A stretch of 64,000 bases of DNA, taken from the NCBI GenBank assembly GCA_036897095.1, contig JAYMSP010000070.1, positions 1 through 64,000 of the forward strand. The letters are read 5' to 3'. Source of the DNA: Plantago elongata. Its lineage: Eukaryota; Streptophyta; Magnoliopsida; Lamiales; Plantaginaceae. The notes under the pieces were generated by a model. It worked only from the letters and a program-made list of their open reading frames with translations, searched no databases and was not told where the DNA came from. A program made the translations under genes and the position numbers. Of the stretch, positions 9,609-21,814 are shown one piece after another. How positions within the stretch are numbered: position 1 is the stretch's first letter; each line of letters starts with the position of its first letter.

Positions 9609-12451
9609 ATGTCCAAGACTCTCGATCGAATTTCTAGCCCTTGTAAGTGCTTTTGTTATCGTAGATATAGATTTATGTCCAATTATAGTATGAATAGCAG
9701 GGTTTCCCTATGGTTATTGATTATGCAGATTGTTTTGGGTGTGATTTTTTTTTTTTAATTTACCTTTTCATATCTTAGCAAACTAGTTTCTGCCTTTGAT
9801 TCAGTTTTCTTTGTGTGGGTTTGTTTTTGGGTTGGTTAAATTTCTACAAACATGGTTCGGGGAAAACCCGATTTGTTAGAGTATTTCAGAACTTATACAC
9901 TTTACCTTTGATTTTGTGCTACTGTTTGAAAGTGGGAATGTTTAGTCCATGATTTAGCTACCCAACTCATGAGGTTGCTCATGGGTAGAGTTGCTAATTG
10001 GGATGAATGAGTCAGCCAAAGGATTTCATTACATCTAAAAGCTCGGATTTTGGAGACGCTCATTAGTCCATTTATATTAGTAATTTTTTGGAGATAGGAT
10101 TGAATTCTCTGTGGAGTTGTGTACTGGTAGGTGATTGCAATACAGCATCGATTTTTTATTTAAGATCGTAAGTGGAAGGCTAACAGAAAGGTTTCTGAGG
10201 TCAGGAATGCATTGATTATGGTCTATGTAAGCTGAGCAGTGTACAACTGTGGATGTGCGCAGGTTGTGGCAGTGATGGAAAGCATAAACACAAAGTAGAT
10301 TCTCAGACCACAGAGGAGAAGACACACTTTGGAATTTTGAGAAAAGCAAAAGCTGTATCCAGTAAGCTCAGGAATTCCTTGAGAAACAGGACCAAAAAGA
10401 CACATGATGCAGGACATGATGAGATTGAAGATGTTCGCTCAGCCGAAATTGAGGAAGTTCGGGCAGCCGAGGAGCAGTGCATTGTGGATTCCTTTCGACA
10501 AGCACTGGTCGGTGAAAATCTACTTCCTGAAAAACTAGATGATTATCATATCATGCTAAGGTAAGAATTGGTTAGACTTCTCCACCAAATATAATTCATC
10601 TAGTTATTCTTTTATGTGTTACTTCAGCATATTCATTGATCTGAGCTGATGTGATATGCCGAGTGAATTAGGCAGTTGTTATTCTGTAAAGCCAATTGAA
10701 TTGTTCTTTATATGATGCTCAAGCACGTATATATAAGTTGAAGGATAACCGAACTGCATATATGCCTAGGAAAGTAACCTGTCGAACTTGTATCTGTACC
10801 TCCAGCCCCGAATAGATATTTTATTGGTTTGACTTGCTAGCTAGTTTCGTACTGGTTTAGTGTTACTTTCTATTGAGAGTCATTGCGTTCAGGATCAAGT
10901 GTGTTCTTGTACTGCACTTAAATTAATATGATAGCCCTTCCAATTTTAAAATCAATTTAAGTAATGTATTCGTCTTTTTGAGGAATTAAAATTTTGCAGG
11001 TTTGTGAAAGCCAGGAAGTTCAATTTAGAGAAAGCAATGGTCATGTGGGCAGATATGATTCGATGGAGAAAAGATTTTGGGACTGATACAATTATGGAGG
11101 TAGTTGTTTACTTGAATGAGTAGGCTAATTAGTCTCTCCAAGTTCATGAATTTTGTCGGTTTTGCATGCCTACTTGAGGTATCTTGTGATGGTATAATTG
11201 CATTAGACCTTTAACTCTGTGACTTGCGTTCTACCTAGGACTTTGTCTTCCAGGAGTTGAATGAAGTTCGTCAGTATTACCCTCAGGGTTATCATGCTGT
11301 CGACAAGGATGGACGACCTGTCTACATTGAACGGCCAGGGATGATCGATTTTGACAAGCTAATGCAGGTGACAACTTTAGACAGATTTGTTAAGTACCAA
11401 GTGCAGGAATTCGAGAAAAGCCTTGCGATTAGGTTCCCAGCTTGTTCTGTTGCTGCAAATAGGCACATAGATTCAAGCACAAGTATATTGGATGTTCAAG
11501 GATTGGTAATGATCATATTATTTGCTATTTTTTACACTTGAAGAACTTAAAGTCAACTGCAATTTCAGAATCGCTGTTTGATTTTGTGCACTCTGTTTCT
11601 TTACAGAGCTTAATGATTTTGAATGGACCTGTTGTAGAATTCATCAAGTTGCTTCAGAAGATTGGTAATGATAATTATCCTGAAGTATGTCTTCTTATCT
11701 GAAGTATTTTAATCGCACGTACTATCTCCGAAGTTGAATCCATGCCTGCACAATTGTTGATCAGTGCTCTTCTAATTAATTTACAGACCCTTCACAGGAT
11801 GTTTATAATCAATGCCGGTCCTGGATTTAGATTGATATGGAACATAATCAAGCCTCTGTTGGACCCACATACAACTTCTAAAATTATGGTATGTTGATTG
11901 TTTTCAAGCCTGAGACTAGTCTTACATGTGAGTGGTTGTCAAAACTCAAAAGTATATGAATCTACAGCTTCTCTATTCCTTAGGTGCTCGGCAGTGATTA
12001 TGAGAGCCATTTGCTTAAAGCAATTGATGAAAGGTGCATAGTCTGAAACTTCCTTACTTTTCCAGTCGTTTAGTGGAAGTATACAATAAGAACATAATAT
12101 AATGTCAATAATAAATTAATAATAAAGCTATCATTACTTTTGTGGCTCATCAAGATTCTTCCTTTGCATTAGTGAGTTGCCGGATTTTCTTGGTGGTGGA
12201 TGTACGTGTGCACAAAACGGAGGTTGTTTGATGTCAGATAAGGGACCTTGGAGAGATCAGAGTTCATTGAAGGTGATAAACGGCTCTGGCCTTGGAGATG
12301 CTGGTCTTTAGGCCAACACAGTTCTGTATTAAGAATCTCTTATGTTATCTCTTCCTGCTATCATATCTTGATATTTTATTTGCAGGGGACTTTGAATGGA
12401 GAAGTTCAGTATTCTATCAAGAGAGCAGTGACCTCAGATGGCAAAGAATAA
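9609..12451 (+). CDS. Sec14-like phosphatidylinositol transfer protein, short form
   Basis: Predicted Sec14/CRAL-TRIO protein, which in this family exchanges phosphatidylinositol and phosphatidylcholine and supports phosphoinositide signalling at membranes. Nine coding exons in phase give 364 residues: 9609-9642, 10263-10560, 11000-11099, 11239-11505, 11607-11684, 11787-11888, 11984-12033, 12173-12272, 12386-12451. The 34-nt first exon encodes [11 protein letters not shown], matching the usual start of plant SFH proteins. The CRAL-TRIO N region lies at about 70-140, and the lipid-binding domain at about 145-322 includes [53 protein letters not shown] and [12 protein letters not shown]. It stops soon after this domain, at SDGKE. 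Long plant SFH proteins carry a further linker and a nodulin-like C-terminal domain of a few hundred residues; this one does not, either because it is a natural short form or because it is truncated. Confidence 0.88.
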
Positions 12452-14956
12452 ATTTATTAAAGGTTAGTAGTAAGTAGGTCACGCATTCACCAATATCCCC
12501 CTCATATACCCCAACAAGTGAACTTCCTAGGTGATACAATTTTCCGATAATGGCCAGACTAAATTTGATCGTCTTTTTTAACCTAAGCGTCAAGCTAAAT
12601 TTACTGGAATGAATTTACAGAGTTTTAGCCGTAGCGTGCATGTAAATGTGTCATACTGACACCACATCATTTGTAGTGCATATTCAAATTAACGAAGATT
12701 GAACTTGTTTCTTTAGCTGATATAAATTCATTCTTTTTAATTTTCTATACGGACAATAATTTTATGCCTCAACTCAAGTTAAAGCTTTGATTCTTGATTT
12801 GCAGTTGGGAATTTTTTTTAGTTGACAAGAAGTCAAATTTGAATTCGACTTGGGTTATTAATCTTCAACGCAGTTGGAGAGGTAGGAGAGGTGTTGTTAG
12901 CAGTAGGTGTGTAAGTGCAGGAAGTTCCATGTAAGTTTTGTGCAAATAAATATTTGAACCTTGCACCTTCAACTTTTTAGTTTCTCTCCTGTGTATTTGA
13001 GACTTAAAACACCCAGCAGTCCAGCATCATGTATTGTATTAGTAACCTTAAAGTACCAAATTCTTAAATACATGAATTTGTATTTAAACTAACTGCATCT
13101 GCTCAGGCAGCCTGAAATTTTTGGGCAACCCATGCCTAAATGCAACTGCAACAATCACGCAAAACTACTGAATTTCCCTTCAGAGCTAGTTATACATGCG
13201 GGAGTCAAATAAATCGCATTGAAATATGAACCGAGCTAGTCATTTGAGCATGAAAATATTATCAGAGACTTACACTTTCATTTACACTGTCTTTCAGTTT
13301 TGTGCCAAGGCTACAAGATACATAGACTAGAAGCCACTGTTTAGCTACAGATGGACGATCGAAGATTAATCTACATGCACCATGCCGCACTTTTAGCACA
13401 CACTACTCCAAATTAAGGCATAGGCACAAAAGTTTGTTGATACATCACTCTTTGTTCAGAAAAAGGCTGCACATTTCTATTTCTTCTGAAGCGAAAAACT
13501 AACTCAGCGTTTCTGCAGCAGACATATGCCCAGGTCACATTTCAAACACAAACATTGAACATACATAAAGAGAGCTCAAGAATGCGACATTATGTTGAGG
13601 CTCTACTTTAGTTATGAGCCCAAATGCCCAGTACAAGTTATCACAGAATTTCGTCAAAGTTAAGACAAGTATAAAGTACTACTGCAGATAAGACCTTTCA
13701 GAAACTGAGCATGATCTTAAAATGCATGGAGAACAAGTTTTTTTAAAGACAGTTTATAAATCCGCCGTATGTACAGGTCTAGCAACTAGCAAGTAAAAAC
13801 AGAAAGTATAAAATTCAACAACGTGACTAAACAAAAATATTTGGGGGAAATATAGATGGTGAAAGTGAACTGTAGCTGTAGCACCTTGAAGATTCAGGAG
13901 CACACAAAGGGGATTCTTGGTTCCAGCAAAATTATTTTGCTAATTTGCTAATTGATCTGAAGGGTTGCAAGGGTTTGGTTAAAAACCATAACTATAACCA
14001 CTATTCTAATTTAGGTTATAACCATAACCATAACCAATTAATAATAAACATAATCATAACCGAATTTTTTTCTCACCGATTATGGTTAGGTTGCATAACC
14101 GGAAATAATCATAGGTTTAGGTTATTGATCGATTTTTTGAAAATTCTTTCTTATTCGAGGTGAAAAATTGCAAAAAATAATTTTTTCAGAAAAAAAAAAA
14201 TTCGCAAAAATATAATTTTCACAAAAAAAATTTTCAACGGTTTTTAACCGTAACCGTAACCAAAAACCGAACCTATTATGGTTACCGGTCGGCTGCTATA
14301 CGGTTACGGTTATCGTTAATAACCGTTTAGAAAAAATAAATGGTTATTAGTTGGTTATGATTTTTAACCAACCATTGCAGCCCCTATCTGCAAGTGTTGA
14401 TGCTAGATAATTTTCACATTTCACAGCGCTTGGGAGAATTTCTAATGCACAAGACTATGCCACCACTACATATGCTAATGAAGCCTGGTCCAAACGATTT
14501 CTAGGAGTTGGCACCTCAGACAAATTTCATTTTGGTTGTTGATGTATCGCCAAATTAAAAAGAAATTACTTATAAAAAATAAAAATAAAACAGAAAACAA
14601 ATAATAAATAATCAAAAACCACAAATAAGATTTAGTCTGAGAAAAAGAACATCAAAGACGTGTGAGTACAAACTAACACAAGACATACATGCAAGACCAA
14701 ACTGCAATCAAGGGGACAAAAACGCGTACATAGACACATGAACATGGAGAGAGATGGATATAGGTGCATGGTATGCTAGACACCAGAAAAAGAAAAAGGT
14801 CAGATAACAAAACAAGATGATTCTATCACTCCACCGACCAACAAGTTAACTATGATCTATGACAATAAAGATGCTTAGCAGACCAATTGGAATCACAAGA
14901 ATTATGTTTATGCTTAATATAATTACCAAAAGATTACCTACAATTTACAGAAAGCA
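12452..14956. other. Region between convergent Sec14-like and IPK1 genes
   Basis: It holds the 3' untranslated parts of two genes that point at each other. A donor-like AAAGGTTAGT just behind the Sec14-like stop (near 12460) may start a 3' UTR intron. No other gene is seen. A hAT-like MITE occupies 13962-14384. Confidence 0.55.
13962..14384. mobile_element. hAT-like MITE rich in AACCATAACC words
   Basis: The terminal inverted repeats read GGGTTGCAAGGGTTTGGTTA on the left and GGGGCTGCAATGGTTGGTTA on the inverted right. The flanking octamers GATCTGAA and TATCTGCA match at 6 of 8 bases, as expected for an aged 8-bp hAT target-site duplication. The inside is built of forward and inverted runs of (C)CATAAC and GGTTA(T/C) words and could fold on itself. 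It is non-coding. Confidence 0.65.
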
Positions 14957-17900
14957 TCATCTTAGCTTTGCATTTTTAGAATTTGATATTCCCTGCATGT
15001 CTGCACCATTCTGAGCTTGATTCTCATCCTTCATCTTTTTATATCTGCTAACTATTTGCTGATCTAGCTCATAGTAATATTCCATTTTCTTCAGCGGCTT
15101 CATGTCCAGGTCGATGAATGAAGCCTGCAAATTTCCATAGTGGATGAGCAAATACTTACCAGGACTAGTAATGTGTCACAGACAACCATATCAAGAGTAC
15201 AAGAAAGCAAAGTTACAGAGAATGGTTTTCCCCAAACTTTTCATAAAGATGAGTCTCTAAAAACAGGTCCAAATATTTCGACACATTAATAAAGCAGCAA
15301 GCCAATACATGGATAGTTAAGATAAGCTACAAAATCTACTGTAGTACTTTTTTGGACAAACAGACTTCATCACAAGATTTTATGTATTTTAAGTCATAAC
15401 TAACAAAAGAAAATACAGGTTTAAAAACATAAAGTCAGGAAGACTCGAATCTGCTGTGATTATCATAACCAGCCTTTAACCGTGAAAAGTTGAGCATAAT
15501 AATCAAGCAAGAATCATCAAGGCATTACCTTGTAATCAAAGATCTGATTAGTAGATTCCAGATGAACACTGCTATATGAAGAATCCTGATCCAAATTATC
15601 TCTACGTCTTAAACTAATCATCATACTTAAATCCTTTGCAGTAGCTGATATCAGATAATCTCTCACAATCCTTATGCTCTCATCGCTAGGCATTGAATGT
15701 AGAGATGAAAATTTTCCGAACAATTTATTTTCACTATTTTGGCGACAAACCAAACAAGGTTGAGAAACAATGTCATAGTACGCATGAATGGCTCCTTCAA
15801 TATCAATGAGATCAAGCTTCTGGACATCAAGAAGCCGATCCAACAAACCAGATGTGTGAGCAGCCTCAGCTACAAGTTCTAGAAAATAGTTCGTATGCAA
15901 CCCATCCTTCGCCCTGATGAAATGCTTGAGGGCATCATCAAGTGCTTGGTTAACACCAAAACTAGAATTATCTGCAATGTCACCCATGCCTCCAAAAACA
16001 AGTGCACCATTCAAGAAGACTCTGAAATTGTTCTGAGGAGTAAGGAAAAGGGACCTTAAAGCTTTCTGTACCCTGTCTCTTGATCCAGAAAACATATCCA
16101 GTGGATCATATTTGCTGATTTGTGATATCTGGAGGGGAAGCATTATGAGAATCAGTAAAAACACTACAGTATTGAAAGTAGAAAATGTTTTTATATCACT
16201 GATTTATGGCAACACCAAAAGAAAATTAAGGAATCTCGATTGAACCCTTATTTATATACTTTCACCTAAGAAATGTGTCACAATTGACAAAAAATTCTGA
16301 ATGTTAAATACCTTTCTTTGATGCAATTTAAGTGCTTGGTGCATTCTGAAGCGAGAAATGCTTCTTTTGACAGCATTTTCCTCCATTATAAATTCTGAAA
16401 CAGGAAGAAATCCACATTTTGGCTGCATGGCAGAAAGAGAAAACAGTGAGATACTCATATACGCCCCACATCAATGCTAAGGAAGTGAATATTGCACAGG
16501 ATTCAAATGAACCTACAGAATTATTCAGGTACTCAATTCAGAATCAAGAGAATCACCTTAATCTCAACAGAGACACAGAAGTCCTCTTTATAATAGCCTG
16601 CAAATGGAAAACTAGTGGTGGTTATCTCAGGAAAAAACATTAAAGAAAAAGAGAAAAACGAGGAAAAGAAAGCACCCCATGGTTATCGAGTTGCTGATCC
16701 AACATTTTCCATTCTGGTTGTTTATACATGGTCGTGAATAGCTCGACTAAGGTGGCCAACTAATAATTTTCCCCAAATAAACTTTTTTCTTCCAAATTAC
16801 AAAAATGCAATCAGAAAAAATCAAGAGGTGATTCTACAATGTTATACTCCGTCAGTTCCAACAAGAGCACCTGAGCTCTCAAGTTCTCTTCATTTAAAGG
16901 AAAATGGTTTGTAGTAGGTATACTGATTAAGTGTGAGTGAAGGAGAGCATGAATAAAGAACTGATAAGTTGGATAAGAGCTTTCCATTTTCTGGCTAGGA
17001 AGCTTATAATGTGACACCCAAAATTGAAAGTTCAACACCTTTTCTTGAAACAGAGGTGGCATGTTTTAAGGAAAGAGCATTGTGGAGTGCTGCAATGCAA
17101 ACTCCACTTTGACAGACACAGAATTTTATTGTAGGAAGCAGCATCATTAAGATTGTGCAGGCTCATGAAATAAAAAGCGGGTATGAGTACTATAACACAG
17201 GATACAGTATAAATGGTTAAAATCAAGAATTAATAAGAGAAACAAAACATACAGAAAGACTATAATTACTTGAGAACTCTATAATAAGAAGGGCCAAACT
17301 AGCATTTTGAGCAATTGAAAGTAGAATGTGGAACCATAGGAGACAGATAGGGACCTTGATGAAGAAATATTAAGGACTCTGGAGTAGACAACAGTTCATA
17401 TATCAAACAGGATCAGTTGACTAGTACCATGAGGGAAAATTGAATGGTCAGCAATAAGAAGAACTGAGTCACATAGAGGGTTCACTTTGGCAGCATCAAC
17501 CCGCTTAGAAGGACGCTGACAGAGAACTTTGTTTTCCACAGCCTCCAAAAATTCTCTTGACACTCGGACGCGAATCTATCAAAGTGAAATTAAAAAAGAA
17601 GTAAATTAGTTGCATGCCAATAATCAGCAGACTGCAACAATGGTAAAGAGCTTATATATGACCAATTCTAATTTCTAACACCAGCCAATGCAGGCATGTC
17701 CTTTAGATAAGTCATTAGTGCCTTGGGGGATAAGACAACTGAAATTAACTAACACAGAATTTGGCCTATAATCAAGCCTACATACTGGAACCATGCAGTG
17801 GGAATGCAATAACAACATATAGCCTGTGTCACGGATAACTGTTAGAATTTTGTCAGTGATAAAGCTTCTTGCAGCAAGGAAGAAAAAATAAGTTTGTGTA

Positions 17901-19016
17901 TATATAAGCAGGGGTTGAGAATTGGCATGAATGATGTCATAACAAGTAGAGTTGCTGCAATTCCACGGTGCTAATGCAAACGGTCACTTCTAATTTAGTG
18001 TCTATGGAATGATCAAGATTTGTTGGACCAATTTTGATGACATATAACTTTTTTTTTTTTAAAACGGCTAAAGGGTGACTAGAACCCCAATAGGTTGGGG
18101 TGAAGCGTATTACCAACTGAGACGCACTTCGTTGTCAATGACATAACAGTTAAAGAAAGAAAAAGAACGCAATGTTGGATAATAGTGTCAATGCAAGAAT
18201 AGGCTGAAGTTACAACTCAAAACTTACACAATAACAACTTACCCCCGCATCAACATGTTCAGAACCTAACATAGGGCACATTACGTGTTCCACATACAGT
18301 TGTTCTGCAATTTCTCTTGTAGCAGCTGCAAAGATGCCTTCAACTTTCTCCCAGAGGATACATTCATGCTTGTCCATAGCTACATGACCATTTTCATATT
18401 CCGCCTTTTTCCTTGAAATCTTTTGTATTCTTAAAACCTTCCCTACCTAGGGATATATGAGAAATGAAGCAAATCAAATGAGAACTAGAAAGTCATACAT
18501 CAACAACCGCAAAGAGAAAACAGCATTATCATCTGTTTGTTTCCATTCAGTGACATTATCATCTGTTTGGGTCCATTCAGTGACACATCCAACACAATCT
18601 TATATAGATGCAAGTGACAGGCTACAACTTAACAGCATTTCATACTAATCATTAAACAGTAGATAAAACTGCAATACGTATCTAATTCTTAGCTCTCTTA
18701 ATTCACTTTATCCCATTATCACTCGTTCGACATTACAGATACAACCACAACACACAATGTCACTATCTCCAAAAATACTTAAATTAACACGTTTCCTGTA
18801 GCTAAACAAACTTGACGAAGCTTAATTCACACTTAACAAAACGATAATTCCTAAGCTAACGGATCTCAGTATATCAAATCAAAGCAAATCACATAAATAA
18901 GAGTGAAAACTTACGAAATTAGGGGAATCTCCGCAGTAAGCGAGGACCAAATTGACAGCTCCTTCACCTCTGTAAGCCCATTCGACGGCATCCTTGGCCT
19001 GTAAAACCACCGCCAT
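14957..19016 (-). CDS. IPK1: Inositol-pentakisphosphate 2-kinase
   Basis: Catalyses ATP + inositol 1,3,4,5,6-pentakisphosphate to ADP + inositol hexakisphosphate (phytate), the last step of phytate synthesis. Seven coding exons, all in phase, give 457 residues, close to the 451 of Arabidopsis IPK1 as I remember it: 18915-19016, 18243-18446, 17428-17575, 16557-16597 (41 nt), 16312-16422, 15529-16128, 14957-15124. Family signatures: N-terminal YRGEGAVNLVLAYCG (nucleotide-binding lobe), HVDAGIRVRVS, VEIKPKCGFLP across the exon 4/5 junction, YDPLDMFSG, TPQNNFRVFLNG, and FIDLDMKPLKKME near residues 405-417, which holds the conserved Asp of the active site. Zinc-site residues of plant IPK1 are recognisable as C327-x2-C330 and H346. 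An additional intron (19017-19103) lies in the leader, with its acceptor touching the ATG. A SINE sits in the second coding intron. The gene looks intact. Confidence 0.95.
18049..18137 (-). mobile_element. Short tRNA-related SINE in an IPK1 intron
   Basis: On the minus strand it reads ACAACGAAGTGCGTCTCAGT (A-box-like TCAGTTGGTAATACGC follows), then GGTTCTAGTCA (B-box-like), CTTTAGCCGTTTT and an A-tail. Target-site duplication: ATGACATATAAC (18037-18048) and ATGACATAAC (18138-18147). Sister copies lie at 31487 and 61710. Confidence 0.75.
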
Positions 19017-19103
19017 CTACGGTACCAAAAAAAAAAGAATCAAACACTAAACACAACATGCATTATCGAAATCGAAATCATGAGCTAAGGTGAATTCAAT
19101 TAC
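19017..19103 (-). other. Leader intron of IPK1
   Basis: On the minus strand the donor CATTCAG/GTAATTG lies at 19104/19103, and a T-rich tract followed by CCGTAG directly precedes the ATG at 19016. Hence the acceptor AG abuts the start codon. Inferred from motifs. Confidence 0.6.
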
Positions 19104-19710
19104 CTGAATGGATTTGGAGAGAAGGATATTGCAGGGTTTTAGAGAGAAGAAGAGAGGTATAGAGCGAGAGAGAAGCTGTTTGTTTACTCTATGTTGTTGA
19201 GTACCAAATCAGTTAATTAAGATCTTGCTGGTGATGATGAATTATTGATAATGATACTCAATCGATGATTATGATGATGATAATTGCTAGTAATTGTGTA
19301 TGATTATGAAACTGATTATATATAATTTTCCATTTCAATCAAAATAAAATATACTCTTGTTCGGTACTACCTTTATAACTTCTGTTATTCTCTCCAGGCC
19401 TTTTTCGAATCGTTTTTGTTCTGATCAAGACCAAAAAATAATTCATTTTTCTGCATCTTCGCAAGTGACTTTTAGAATTCTTTTCAATTATTATATGAGA
19501 TACTGCCTAATTATACCAAATACTATAGCGTAAAGAATCTCTGTCTTGTGTTCTTTTCGATATTTCCAAGGTCCAACATGCGCCATTGGTTTACGCGACA
19601 TGTCGGCGTAAAGTTACGAAATTAAGATTTACTTTATATTGAAAAACTTTCCATATTTGTGTTGTTGTTTGGGTTAACCTTTTACAAACCGTCTCATATA
19701 GTTTGTTTCA

Positions 19711-19847
19711 GGAGGTTTTATTTTCAACTGATATTTACTGAACTGGACTGGATTAAACTGAAATAAAATTAGGTATAAATTATAACTAAGTTGAACTAAG
19801 CTAAATTAACTAGACTAAACTGATTTTCAGTTAAAAAGTACACATCC
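19711..19847. mobile_element. Tourist-like MITE, degenerate (TTCAGTT family)
   Basis: The ends GGAGGTTTTATTTTCAACTG and, inverted, GGATGTGTACTTTTTAACTG enclose repeated GAACT/AGTTC words. TAA follows the right end. It is the same family as the better-kept copy at 36898-37047. Confidence 0.5.
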
Positions 19848-20269
19848 TAATTTTATCATTCTCAACGTTTTGTTAATCATTTACTTAAAAATAATATTAT
19901 ATTAATTTATACCTCCACTACATCTAAGTAATAAATTTTAAAAATAATGTAAATAATCAAATCAATAAGTAATAAAGTTGTAAAGTAAACTACTATTAAG
20001 TTGATCCTCCTCTTAGAACTTATTATTGTGGGTTCATCTTGTATATGAATCCTCCTCAAATTGTAGTACATCTGGAGACCACGTGCGTTAATGTTATATT
20101 AATATATGACTTGTTGAGATATATTATTATATTAACACATAACTCGCTATATTAATTTATATCGGATCTTTTAGAGTCCGGGGTTTTCTTTTAATTTTTT
20201 CCCTTATTAGTGAGATATGGTCATTCGACTTGGAAAAAGATAATATGTTATTAAAAACAACAACATTCA

Positions 20270-20522
20270 GGGGCTGATTGGCATGCGACTTAAATATCCC
20301 GATTTAAATGACTGAATAGTGATCGGAATTATAGTGGAATTGTTAAAATTGTGTTTAGTATAGAATTGTAATTGGATATGGTATTATATGTTTGTTATAT
20401 AGATAGAGAAAAATGTTGCTACTGTAGAGTCATTTCGATCTTCGACTTTTAAATGTCATAACAAACACAAAATCCTTAAGTATCATCCAAACGGACATAT
20501 AGATGCTACTCCAATCAGCCCC
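20270..20522. mobile_element. GGGGCTGATTGG-type MITE, copy 1
   Basis: It begins GGGGCTGATTGGCATGCGAC and ends CTCCAATCAGCCCC, so it has inverted ends of at least 12 bp. Inside are GATTTAAATGACTGAATAGT and TTGTGTTTAGTATAGAATTG, which recur inverted in the element at 51892. It is non-coding and probably PIF/Harbinger-derived. Confidence 0.75.
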
Positions 20523-21560
20523 TAATTGTTTCTATATACGTCCTTTATTATTTTAGTTATACACTACAATAATACGTGTCTAGTTCTAAAATTATACTTG
20601 CGAATGAAGTAAAAAAATATTTTTCCCGTCGTACTTTATTGTGTGTATCATCTCTCGTACCATCATTGCAACAGCGACAAGTAACAAACTAATAAAGTAG
20701 ATTAATTAAATTTCTCTGACAACATGTTTCCTTCAAAATTAAATCCTACCATCCATCCTAAAATTTAGGACATTTATGGGAAATGCAATTACCGTATCAT
20801 TATCTTGCTTTAACATTATCATTAGCATAATTTTATTAACTATCACTTACAAAGAGGCAATAATTAATGGCTCGGTAGTTTGGGAATGGAGACACATTTC
20901 AGTATAGTAAAATCGAATCGTCCCGAACAAATATCACATAATCCACTTACATACCTTTTCGAATTTTAAATTTTCATTCTTCATTTTAATTTCAAAATTT
21001 TCTCCCATAAATAATTGAGAATTCTACTTTGTTTACCATCTCTCTTTTTTTAATGCACGATCTCTTACACTTTAATCAATTTGTTTCTCAATATATTCAT
21101 ATATCTCTTATTTACTTAATCTTCTATTAAAACTTGTCTCCACGACTCCACACTCGAGAAAAGTTTATTGGGAACGGGTGAGTATGTACCTATATTTTTA
21201 AAGTCGGATTCGACATTTTAAGCCGCTCACCCCTAAGAGTGATGTTAAACACAACACGTTTTCGGCTAAACGCAACATAAATATTTTATAGCTTAACGAA
21301 AATGCCCTTAACTGAAAAATAAAATTCTAAAAGACAAAGAATCAAACAAACTTGTATTTTCAAACACATAAACACTATGCAAACATGTACGGGAACAAAA
21401 TAACAAAACTAAACATAAATCGAAAAAAAGATTGAAATGTATTTTATGTTAGAAAATTATTTTGTTTATATTTGAAAATATGGGTTTTGAAAATTATAAA
21501 ACGAATATGTAAAAGAAAATTAAAATTTCAGAATTATGTCAAGAATTGGCCGGTTTTAGA

Positions 21561-21813
21561 CATCCCATGATTTTGACAAAAAGAAGCAAAACGATTATTA
21601 TAAAATCGGCCGTTGTTGTATACGGTCGGGTTTAGAACCGGCCAATTCATGATTCTGCATTTTTATAAAATGAAGAATCATGATCTTGCTGGTTTTTGAA
21701 ACCGGCCATTTAAATGCAGAATCACAAAATGGCCGGTTCTAAATCCGACCGTATACAGAAACGGCCGATTTTAAAATAATCGTTTTGCTTCTTTTTGTCA
21801 AAATCATGGGATG
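21561..21813. repeat. Near-perfect inverted repeat (102-nt arms, 49-nt loop)
   Basis: Left arm 21561-21662 and right arm 21712-21813 are inverted copies that differ at about 7 of 102 positions. Both arms contain TATACGGTCGG, AGAACCGGCCA and GATTCTGCATTT. The loop (21663-21711) itself carries a further GAAACCGGCCATTT word. A transcript would fold into a long hairpin. The Ty1-copia fossil begins at the end of the right arm. No protein is encoded. Confidence 0.85.
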
Positions 21814-21814
21814 T

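Larger units (their letters stand above)
19105..21560. other. Gene-poor AT-rich region upstream of IPK1
   Basis: It holds the IPK1 promoter (CT-rich leader near 19130-19200 when read on the minus strand) and two MITEs (19711 and 20270). Beyond these I see no coding sequence. Confidence 0.55.

Noticed and set aside
10253-10262. ATG giving an MCAGC start for the Sec14-like protein
   Set aside because: It lies before a good acceptor (GCGCAG), and the upstream exon at 9609 gives the family-like N-terminus in phase.
13980-14390. Interstitial telomere-like repeat (AACCATAACC, GGTTA words)
   Set aside because: The words are not the plant telomere heptamer, and the region has inverted ends and flanking duplications of a MITE.
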